25,751 bases of DNA. It comes from a virus. Positions within the stretch are counted from its first letter, which is position 1. Each line of letters opens with the position of its first letter. The translations under genes were made by a program, and so were the position numbers. The notes under the pieces are model-generated. The model did no database searches. It was not told the origin of the DNA and saw only the letters and a program-made list of their open reading frames with translations. The stretch lies in IMG/VR virus record IMGVR_UViG_3300032053_000460, positions 1 through 25,751 of that record; one strand, 5' to 3'. Shown here piece after piece: positions 8,257-14,067 of this stretch.

Positions 8257-8670
8257 ATGAAAACAGAACAACCTACCTTCTGGCTTACCAATGTATCTAA
8301 TAGAAATGTTAGTTTAACCGATCTAAATTTGACAGTTAAAGCTTATAGTTCTATTAACTTATTAGATAATAAACATTATAAATATACATTAGATCAGCTG
8401 CAAAAATCCGTAGAATCAGGATCTGTTTTTAAAAAAAGAAATAAGTTAGTTGTTCGCAAAATAGCGCCAGAAATTCTTAGAGCTAATATGCCTTTGCTAC
8501 GCGAAACTTTTATTCCCTCAAGAGAAAGATCGGTTTTTGCTATTAAAGAAGAGAACTATGAAGAACTTATGGTGGAAAATGAAAATCAAAAAGCTTCTGA
8601 TGAACAATTTGCCCGAGATAATGCTGACATTATCGAGTTAGACGGTCAACCACTTTTTAAAAAGGTATAA
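8257..8670 (+). CDS. Uncharacterised phage protein, first gene of the plus-strand cassette
   Basis: A 137-residue protein. The N-terminal half is beta/alpha (PTFWLTNVSNRNVSLTDLNL, then SINLLDNKHYKYTLDQLQKS). The C-terminal half is charged and helical (IPSRERSVFAIKEENYEEL; DEQFARDNADIIELDG). It is soluble-looking, with no signal peptide and no membrane segment. The following ATG is one base after its stop, so it is cotranscribed and probably coupled with the 54-residue gene. It lacks an obvious ribosome-binding site, unlike nearly every minus-strand gene. The Phe-Trp-Leu-Thr-Asn start and RSVFAIKEENYEEL segment look like a conserved phage family, but I know of no assigned function. Its orientation against the structural genes suggests a separately controlled accessory or virion component. 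Confidence 0.65.
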   Translation: MKTEQPTFWLTNVSNRNVSLTDLNLTVKAYSSINLLDNKHYKYTLDQLQKSVESGSVFKKRNKLVVRKIAPEILRANMPLLRETFIPSRERSVFAIKEENYEELMVENENQKASDEQFARDNADIIELDGQPLFKKV

Positions 8671-8671
8671 T

Positions 8672-8836
8672 ATGTCAAAACAACTCAATGCAGCTTTGGA
8701 AACAAGTAATCCAACGGAGTCAATTGCAAGTGAAAAGGCGCCAGACACTATTATTGAGGATTATAAAAAACTCAATGAAAAGATAGATAAAGTTATTTCT
8801 AAAATAAAAGGCAGGAAAGAAAAAAAGAAAAAATAA
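8672..8836 (+). CDS. 54-residue charged helical protein
   Basis: A short reading frame from the ATG at 8672 to the TAA at 8834-8836 encodes 54 residues. The N-terminus is MSKQLNAALETSNPTESIAS, the middle is a heptad-like helix (DYKKLNEKIDKVISKIK), and the end is a run of Lys with Arg and Glu. An AAGG element lies about 8 bases upstream and the start is one base after the preceding stop, which supports translation in a tight cassette. The basic tail could bind nucleic acid or membrane lipid. No family is recognised. It is supported by position and start signal rather than similarity. Confidence 0.55.
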   Translation: MSKQLNAALETSNPTESIASEKAPDTIIEDYKKLNEKIDKVISKIKGRKEKKKK

Positions 8837-8851
8837 TCGGAATGAGGAACC

Positions 8852-9136
8852 ATGGTCGAAAAATTAAACGAACAATTAAACAAAAAAGACCTGGAACTAA
8901 TTCTAGAGGTTAATAAAAAAGCCATTGATATTCAATCAGAAGTTGCTGAACAAAATGAAGATATATTAGAAAATCTTATAGACCTTAAAAAGAATCAGAT
9001 TACTCAAGGTGAAAAAATAGATAAGCTTGTAAAGCAATCCGAAGATACCAATAGAGATATCTTCAAAATTCAAATATTATTTCTTTCTGGACTATTTTCT
9101 CTAATAATTCAGGTAATACAATTATGGAAGCACTAA
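8852..9136 (+). CDS. Coiled-coil protein with C-terminal membrane anchor
   Basis: A 94-residue protein with a GAGGAA site upstream of its ATG. Residues 1-70 are almost entirely charged helix with heptad spacing (KKDLELILEVNKKAIDIQSE and onward), a likely coiled coil. Residues about 73-92 (ILFLSGLFSLIIQVIQLW) form one hydrophobic helix followed by KH, so the protein would be tail-anchored with its coiled coil in the cytoplasm. It is the third gene of the plus-strand cassette. The layout could suit a holin-like, spanin-like or membrane-remodelling role, but a single TM segment and coiled coil are not diagnostic and no lysin is visible nearby. Function is unknown. Confidence 0.6.
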   Translation: MVEKLNEQLNKKDLELILEVNKKAIDIQSEVAEQNEDILENLIDLKKNQITQGEKIDKLVKQSEDTNRDIFKIQILFLSGLFSLIIQVIQLWKH

Positions 9137-9159
9137 TTAAATAAAATTACAAATATAAA

Positions 9160-9165
9160 TATAAT
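9160..9165 (+). promoter_or_regulatory. Candidate -10 box upstream of the plus-strand HNH gene
   Basis: A perfect TATAAT lies 15 bases before the ATG at 9181. The best -35 (TTAAAT at 9137-9142, 17-base spacing) is weak. No Shine-Dalgarno sequence lies between the box and the ATG. Such hexamers are common by chance in AT-rich DNA. Confidence 0.25.
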
Positions 9166-9180
9166 AGTTATATTGCCAAT

Positions 9181-9891
9181 ATGAAATTTTGTAGAAAATG
9201 CAATATCGAAAAAGAATTAAAATTTTTTGATATCAAAAATAATCAATGCAAAGCATGCGTTGCTAAATATCAGGAAGAATATAGAAAAAATAATAAACAA
9301 AAAGCTTCTCAATATGGTAAAGAATATAAAGAAAATAATAAAGAAAGATTGTCTCAATCAAATAAAGAGTATTATATAATAAATAAAGATAAAATATCTG
9401 AGTATGTAGAAAAGAATAAAGATAAAATATCTCAACGTAACAAAGAATATTACGTAAATAATAAAGAAAAGATACTCAACCAGCATAAGACGATTTCAAA
9501 GAATAGAAGGAAAATAGATGCTGCCTATAGGTTAAGGCATGATATTTCTGGCTCAATATGGTATGCTCTAAAAAGAAATGCATCCTCTAAAGCCGGAGAA
9601 TCTTATTTAAAATATTTGCCATATACTATTCAAGAATTAAAAAAACATCTTGAGTCTCAATTTGAGCCATGGATGACGTGGGAAAATCGAGGGCATTACA
9701 AAATAAATGAATGGGACTATAATGATCAGTCAACTTGGCGTTGGCAAATTGATCATATAATTCCTCACTCAACATTCAACTATACATCTATGGATAGTCA
9801 AGAATTTAGAGATTGCTGGGCGTTAAATAATTTACGCCCATTATCTGCTAAACAAAATTTAATAGATGGTACAAGTCGGATAAGACATTAG
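9181..9891 (+). CDS. HNH endonuclease with N-terminal zinc finger and Tyr/Asn/Lys repeat linker
   Basis: A 236-residue protein, probably a free-standing homing-type endonuclease. Residues 4-26 hold a four-cysteine zinc finger (C4-x2-C7, C23-x2-C26). Residues about 28-110 are a low-complexity linker of repeated NKEYYxxNKxKISQ units, probably helical and DNA-contacting. The HNH nuclease core is at the C-terminus: WQIDHIIPHSTF (catalytic His192), then CWALNNLRPLSAKQN with the Asn pair at 216-217. This order is typical of phage HNH enzymes that cleave DNA site-specifically and spread their own gene. It stands alone on the plus strand, is richer in A+T than its neighbours, and its stop overlaps the convergent cold-shock gene by four bases, suggesting insertion. 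No ribosome-binding site is evident. The nuclease assignment is firm; homing is inferred. Confidence 0.85.
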   Translation: MKFCRKCNIEKELKFFDIKNNQCKACVAKYQEEYRKNNKQKASQYGKEYKENNKERLSQSNKEYYIINKDKISEYVEKNKDKISQRNKEYYVNNKEKILNQHKTISKNRRKIDAAYRLRHDISGSIWYALKRNASSKAGESYLKYLPYTIQELKKHLESQFEPWMTWENRGHYKINEWDYNDQSTWRWQIDHIIPHSTFNYTSMDSQEFRDCWALNNLRPLSAKQNLIDGTSRIRH

Positions 9892-10121
9892 TTCTTTAGA
9901 ACTTCAATTACGGTAGCTTTTGGATCGCCGCGCACATTAACGCCGAGACCAAATGATACCTTTTGACCTTTGTAAAGAGTCTTAAATCCTTCACAAGAAA
10001 TATCAGAGAAGTGGGCAAATAGATCTTTTTGCTTTACTCCATCTTTTTCCCATAAAATGAATCCGAAACCGCGCTTCGGGTCGAACCACGCCACCTCTCC
10101 AACAAATTTTTCATCACTCAT
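9888..10121 (-). CDS. csp: Cold-shock domain protein
   Basis: A 77-residue protein filling a single cold-shock (OB-fold) domain. The order is GEVAWFDPKRGFGFILWE, containing the RNP1-type KRGFGFI, then DLFAHFS as RNP2, and a C-terminal strand (PKATVIEVLKN). Members bind single-stranded RNA or DNA and can melt mRNA structure or act as antiterminators. The start at 10121 (MSDEKF) is preferred because AAGGA lies about 8 bases before it. An in-frame ATG at 10139 would add six residues and overlap the upstream stop region. It follows the 108-residue gene and an HNH gene in one minus-strand unit and converges with the plus-strand HNH gene. A host-derived cold-shock gene among phage late genes is unusual but known. 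Confidence 0.9.
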   Translation of the reverse strand: MSDEKFVGEVAWFDPKRGFGFILWEKDGVKQKDLFAHFSDISCEGFKTLYKGQKVSFGLGVNVRGDPKATVIEVLKN

Positions 10122-10131
10122 ATTTATTTCC

Positions 10132-10458
10132 TTAGTCATCTTTACACACTAGCTCATTATTAATATATAGTTCACCGCCACCGCCAAGAAGGCGGTACGT
10201 CTCCACCGCGCCCATTTTACCAATATCTTCTCTTTCTTTTTGATTAGAGCAGTTGCGAAGTAATCCATCATATTTTGCAAAAAGAAGCATCATATCTTTT
10301 TCACACCCAACTAATCTTGCATGATTTAAAAGCTTTTTGCGAGTCTCTCTTTCAGTCAAAACTTTATTGCTTAAATTATTTGGATCCGTTGCATCGATCT
10401 TAATTTCTCCGCCTGCAAGATCTCTAAGAAACGACTTATCAATATTTCTATTACTCAT
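10132..10458 (-). CDS. Conserved-looking uncharacterised phage protein
   Basis: A 108-residue soluble protein that is mostly helical. Its N-terminus is SNRNIDKSFLRDLAGGEIK, its centre TRKKLLNHARLVGCEKDMML with KYDGLLRNC, and it ends GGGGELYINNELVCKDD. Three cysteines are present without an obvious zinc spacing. The ATG at 10458 overlaps the end of the HNH gene by eight bases, with a GGGG-type site, so the two are coupled; the cold-shock gene follows closely. The composition and compact layout suggest a folded regulatory or assembly factor rather than a fibre. I recognise no named family and assign no function. Confidence 0.6.
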   Translation of the reverse strand: MSNRNIDKSFLRDLAGGEIKIDATDPNNLSNKVLTERETRKKLLNHARLVGCEKDMMLLFAKYDGLLRNCSNQKEREDIGKMGAVETYRLLGGGGELYINNELVCKDD

Positions 10459-10780
10459 TACTTACCCCATACAATTTGAATGATTTATTTTTAAACTCTA
10501 CATAAGGCTTATCAATATCAATATTTTTCTTGCCATCTAATTCATAAACTAATGTGCGCCCGTTTGGCAACTGAGTAGAAGGGTAAACTCCAATAATCTT
10601 CAATCTGCTCGTATGTGTTAATGCGTGACAATTACCACATAATATCGCGAGGTTAAAATTATTATTTGATGTATTTAATTCAGTTCTTTCAATAATGTGA
10701 TGTAGCTCCAGTAGGGCGGGGTCGGAAATTAAACACGACTCTATCTCACACTTATTCTTAATTAGCTTATTCTTACGCAT
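10451..10780 (-). CDS. Small HNH endonuclease-like protein
   Basis: A 109-residue protein with an AAGGA site close to the ATG. It has the compact HNH layout: an N-terminal cysteine pair (C11 and C16, KCEIESC), the catalytic strand LELHHIIERTE, the central Asn-rich turn NNNFNLAILC, and the zinc-knuckle end LCGNCHALTH. The C-terminal 45 residues are a basic/beta tail with no recognised fold. Unlike the other two HNH genes here it lies on the same strand as the structural genes, overlapping the next gene, so it has been absorbed into the operon. It could be a homing nuclease or an enzyme used in DNA processing; packaging-associated HNH proteins exist, but no terminase is visible in this window. 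Confidence 0.8.
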   Translation of the reverse strand: MRKNKLIKNKCEIESCLISDPALLELHHIIERTELNTSNNNFNLAILCGNCHALTHTSRLKIIGVYPSTQLPNGRTLVYELDGKKNIDIDKPYVEFKNKSFKLYGVSNE

Positions 10781-10804
10781 GCTTCCTTACTCTATATCAG
10801 ATTA

Positions 10805-11164
10805 TTAATCTTTTGCCCAGGCTTCGACTCTTATATTAACAGGTCCAGTAGATCCTGTTTTTAATCTAAACCAAATCATACAAATAGTTCGAAAGGGGAA
10901 ATTTAAAGTAGCAGAGGCTGTGCCCGGCACCATATCTCCATGAACGGTTGTTCCATTAAAAGAATATTCGATAGTATTAGCTGCACCAGAGCCATAATTA
11001 ATAAAGGATCCAGAATGAACTGAAAATGGAATGACGACATCTGGTCCATAACCATCTACAACGGTATACCCATCTGGGGCTCCAAATTGTGTCCAGTTTA
11101 CAGGAACTATTTTAAAATAGTTAAAATTTCTTCCTATTGTTTTTTTAAAATATGGATAAGCCAT
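10805..11164 (-). CDS. Small beta-rich structural protein with two DGY motifs
   Basis: A 119-residue protein with a GGAG site before its ATG. Composition is aromatic and beta-rich: MAYPYFKKTIGRNFNYFKIV at the start, a GGxxNTIEYSF-like strand in the middle, and a C-terminal strand pair ICMIWFRLKTG and VNIRVEAWAKD. It looks like a single beta-sandwich domain of a virion accessory protein. APDGYTVVDGYGPDVV carries two DGY tripeptides five residues apart. It follows the patatin pair and precedes the HNH/cold-shock unit. No family is recognised. Structural assignment is inferred from the fold-like pattern and from DGY, which in this window is confined to structural genes. Confidence 0.65.
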   Translation of the reverse strand: MAYPYFKKTIGRNFNYFKIVPVNWTQFGAPDGYTVVDGYGPDVVIPFSVHSGSFINYGSGAANTIEYSFNGTTVHGDMVPGTASATLNFPFRTICMIWFRLKTGSTGPVNIRVEAWAKD

Positions 11165-11207
11165 TCATTTCTCCAAGTAAACCTTATGTATCTAATATGT
11201 AAAAATA

Positions 11208-12068
11208 TTACATCATATACTTATACTTTGCGTCAGCATACCCCTTTTCCATCATTTCTTTAATTTTTTCGGGTCTAAAATCCAATAAATCCTCAATTAA
11301 ATTATAATCCGGGCGCAAAATATTAAGTTTTACATATTTATAGTCTGCCAAACCTGCCTTTGCCAATAAATTGTGCATTTGAACCTTTTCAATATCATTT
11401 GCCATAATTTTATCGGTTGACAAATCAAGGGAACGCTTTAAAATGTCAACGGTATTGGGATTTTCAATAAAATGCTTAATGCGAGTTTGAGGTGATGTTA
11501 TAATTACATCAATTTCATCGGCTCCCATCTCCATGGCTTTCTTAATGGGAGAAATTTCTTTACAACCACCATCCGTCCATAGCTGACCCAAAAATTTTAC
11601 AGGAGACAGCATCCCTGGAAACGAAGCGCTTGCAATTACAGCCTCCACAAAATGATCTGAAGTCTGATCAAAAATAGTATACTTGCCCGAACTAAGAGAA
11701 ACGGTTCCGACATTTACTTTTTTACCACTGGCTCTAATTTTTTCCAAATCAATTCCAGTTTTTAATAGATTATGTAATGGAGAACTATCATAAAAGCTTT
11801 TACTAAATAAGGCGTGCCATCTACCAAATGGTTTCCAGCGTTTATATATTTTTGATGTATCTAATTGAGACCATAAATCGGCAAGAGTTTCTGAAGATAG
11901 CTTCTCTTGACCCTCATGAAACATTGATAAATAAGCGCAGTTAATGGCGCCAACTGAAACCCCACAAAATATATCGTATTTAACTTTTTGTTCACCTAAA
12001 ATATATTTGAGAGCGCCAGCTTGATAGGCACCTTTTGATCCGCCACCTGATAAAACCAATGCTCTCAT
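11208..12068 (-). CDS. Patatin-like phospholipase (second of a tandem pair)
   Basis: A 286-residue protein that is essentially one patatin domain. Patatin-like enzymes are lipid acyl hydrolases with a Ser-Asp dyad. All the motifs are present: oxyanion-hole loop SGGGSKGAYQAG (residues 7-18), nucleophile elbow GVSVG with Ser38, and catalytic Asp166 in WTDGG. There is no signal peptide or membrane segment, so it acts in the cytoplasm, is packaged, or is released at lysis. A GAGG site precedes the ATG. It lies nine bases after its paralogue and is roughly half identical to it. Both keep the catalytic residues, so both are probably active. Possible roles are membrane disruption at lysis or entry, or remodelling of host lipids. 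None is proven by sequence. Confidence 0.9.
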   Translation of the reverse strand: MRALVLSGGGSKGAYQAGALKYILGEQKVKYDIFCGVSVGAINCAYLSMFHEGQEKLSSETLADLWSQLDTSKIYKRWKPFGRWHALFSKSFYDSSPLHNLLKTGIDLEKIRASGKKVNVGTVSLSSGKYTIFDQTSDHFVEAVIASASFPGMLSPVKFLGQLWTDGGCKEISPIKKAMEMGADEIDVIITSPQTRIKHFIENPNTVDILKRSLDLSTDKIMANDIEKVQMHNLLAKAGLADYKYVKLNILRPDYNLIEDLLDFRPEKIKEMMEKGYADAKYKYMM

Positions 12069-12077
12069 TACGCCTCA

Positions 12078-12932
12078 TTATTTATATTTTGTTAAGGCAT
12101 CAATAAAACCTATATCAATCATGCGATTAATTTCTACATTATCAAACCTCAAAGAGTCATCAATTAAATCAACATCAGGTCTAATACTATGAATATTTAC
12201 AAAGCGTTTATTTGGACAAGCTCCACTTAATACTAATTTATTATACATGTTTGCTATTTGCAAATCAGCTTCAATAATTTGATCTGTCATTAGATCAACG
12301 GTTCTTAATGCTAAAGTAATTGTTTTAGCATTGCTATCATATTTAGACGTAGTTTTAACTGGAGAACAAATAATCATATCCACCTCATCTGCGCCCAAAT
12401 CAATTGCGGCTTTTAATGGTGTAATATGTTTAACGCCGCCATCGGTCCATAACTGACCATCAATTTCAATAGGTTTAAGTCCACTTGGAAAAGATGAGGA
12501 AGCTAATACGCCATCTACAAAACAATCATCTTGTTCGGTAAATAATCTATAGTTACCGGTATCTAATGATACGGCACCAACCGCTACTTTTTTGCCTGAT
12601 GAACGAACTCTATTCATATCAATAGATGAGTGCATTAAATCAATAAGTGGCTGACTATTATATAAACTCTTTTTCCATAGAGCATGAAGTTTGCCAAATG
12701 GAAACCAGCGCTTATATATTTTAGAAGAATCTAAAGATTGCCAAAATTTTAATAGCTGAGTAAATCCTTCTAAATCATTTTTAAACATTGATAAGAAAGA
12801 CACGTTGAGTGCGCCAACAGAAACACCACAAACGATGTCATAAGTTATGCCAAGCTCACCAATTAGATGTTTAAGAGCGCCAACCTGGTAACTACCTTTT
12901 ACTCCGCCTCCTGATAATACTAAGGCTCTCAT
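12078..12932 (-). CDS. Patatin-like phospholipase (first of a tandem pair)
   Basis: A 284-residue patatin-domain protein, a tandem paralogue of the 12068-11208 product. It shows the SGGGVKGSYQVG oxyanion loop (residues 7-18), GVSVG with nucleophile Ser38, and Asp164 in WTDGG. The start chosen is the ATG at 12932: it overlaps the preceding stop (TAATG), has GGAG 8 bases upstream, and begins MRALVLSGGG exactly like the paralogue. An in-frame start at 12965 would add 11 hydrophobic residues lying inside the upstream gene and is unlikely. Shared flanking blocks include SSKIYKRW, FPFGKLHALW and SGKKVAVGAVSL. It forms a coupled pair with the upstream DGY-containing virion-type protein, tying the lipases to the late structural operon. 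Confidence 0.9.
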   Translation of the reverse strand: MRALVLSGGGVKGSYQVGALKHLIGELGITYDIVCGVSVGALNVSFLSMFKNDLEGFTQLLKFWQSLDSSKIYKRWFPFGKLHALWKKSLYNSQPLIDLMHSSIDMNRVRSSGKKVAVGAVSLDTGNYRLFTEQDDCFVDGVLASSSFPSGLKPIEIDGQLWTDGGVKHITPLKAAIDLGADEVDMIICSPVKTTSKYDSNAKTITLALRTVDLMTDQIIEADLQIANMYNKLVLSGACPNKRFVNIHSIRPDVDLIDDSLRFDNVEINRMIDIGFIDALTKYK

Positions 12933-14059
12933 TACTCTGACTCCGATGTACAATAGAAAGTACAAGTAGCTAAATCTCCTTCAAATGGAGTATCGTGACT
13001 AAGCTTAATTCTTAACTCTATTCCATAAGATGATTGTAACAATCTAACAGTTCCATATCTAAAAGGAATCGATTGTAAATATGATGTCATGCCACGTGAT
13101 ATTTTTCTACGATCTTTATTGGACATTGCGGCATGTTGCTTATCAGATCCTAACACTTCAATTAAAGGATAAGCCCCAATAGCCTCATTAAAAATCTGTG
13201 ATAACCTCTTATATACGGTTCTATTCAAAGGAATTTTGGTGCCTGGTGGCAATCCTAACTGTGGGGCAAAAACAGCAGCATATCCGTAAACATTATACTC
13301 AATGGCATCATACATTTTCACATCTTGAGTAAAATCTGCCTCTGCTGCCTCAATGCGTAATTGAGTGCCCGGTAATGGTTGTAAAATAAAAGTACTATCT
13401 ACAGCTTTTGAATAAGAAACTATTACAGCTTTACCACTCCAGTCTTCAAAAGATACAACATAGCCATCGTCCCAATAAACATCATAATCACCACCAGATG
13501 TTAAAAATGGCTCTCTCATTACTTTTTCATAACCATCAACTTTAACTACAACCTGATAGCCATGAGGATCTTCAGCATTTAATTCTTTCTGTTGCTCTAC
13601 CCATCCATCATCATCTTGAACGCGTCCAGAAATCATGTCTACCCAAAATTGATTAGCTGAATTCCAAACATAACCATCAGAAGTCGTTAAGACTTCATCA
13701 TTTATTCTTTCACTAGTTGTAAACCAAGTAACTTTATCACAAAAATTATGTGTAGTTAAAATGGTTTCACTTCCAGAGCGTGGTTCAGATACTACAATTG
13801 TTCTAGATTCATTATCTAATTTTTGAATAGAAATGTTATTTTTATAAGAAGATTCAAAATCTGATGCTTCATCAGTTAATTTATTAAAACTGCAAATTCT
13901 AAAAATATAACTATCCTCAGCTACAACTGTATATGTATTTTCATCTTCCGTCCAAGTATGATTTAATTTAGCGTGCGCTCCATCAATCCATTTTTTAAAT
14001 TCAGCCCAATCTGGACTGTAATCAATTATTGGACTATTATTCATTTGTAATTTTGCCAT
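12932..14059 (-). CDS. Virion-type structural protein with three DGY motifs
   Basis: A 375-residue soluble, acidic, beta-rich protein with an AAGG site before its ATG. The N-terminal part (SPDWAEFKKWIDGAHAKL, then ENTYTVVAEDSYIFRI) precedes a central region rich in Trp/Tyr/Asp. The C-terminal half has PLPGTQLRIEAAEADF, an AIEYNVYGYAAVF strand, and ends with SSYGIELRIKLSHDTPFEG and CTFYCTSESE. This matches a type of phage protein I know only as an uncharacterised tail or virion component. DGY occurs at residues 128, 175 and 198. Its stop overlaps the start of the first patatin gene, so the two are translationally coupled. No enzymatic motif is recognised. Confidence 0.7.
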   Translation of the reverse strand: MAKLQMNNSPIIDYSPDWAEFKKWIDGAHAKLNHTWTEDENTYTVVAEDSYIFRICSFNKLTDEASDFESSYKNNISIQKLDNESRTIVVSEPRSGSETILTTHNFCDKVTWFTTSERINDEVLTTSDGYVWNSANQFWVDMISGRVQDDDGWVEQQKELNAEDPHGYQVVVKVDGYEKVMREPFLTSGGDYDVYWDDGYVVSFEDWSGKAVIVSYSKAVDSTFILQPLPGTQLRIEAAEADFTQDVKMYDAIEYNVYGYAAVFAPQLGLPPGTKIPLNRTVYKRLSQIFNEAIGAYPLIEVLGSDKQHAAMSNKDRRKISRGMTSYLQSIPFRYGTVRLLQSSYGIELRIKLSHDTPFEGDLATCTFYCTSESE

Positions 14060-14067
14060 AATTTACC

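Noticed and set aside
9885-9905. GTTCT/AGAAC hairpin between the convergent HNH and cold-shock genes
   Set aside because: The stem is five pairs with a two-base loop, not stable enough for a terminator, and no T-run follows.
9888-10139. Start at 10139 for the cold-shock protein
   Set aside because: AAGGA lies correctly spaced before the ATG at 10121, and the extra six residues lie partly in the upstream stop region.
11197-11213. ATGTAA/TTACAT hairpin after the second patatin as a terminator
   Set aside because: The stem is six AT-rich pairs overlapping the stop codon, too weak and without a T-tract.
12078-12965. Upstream start at 12965 for the first patatin
   Set aside because: It would add hydrophobic residues encoded inside the previous gene. 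The ATG at 12932 has GGAG, overlaps the stop and matches the paralogue's N-terminus.
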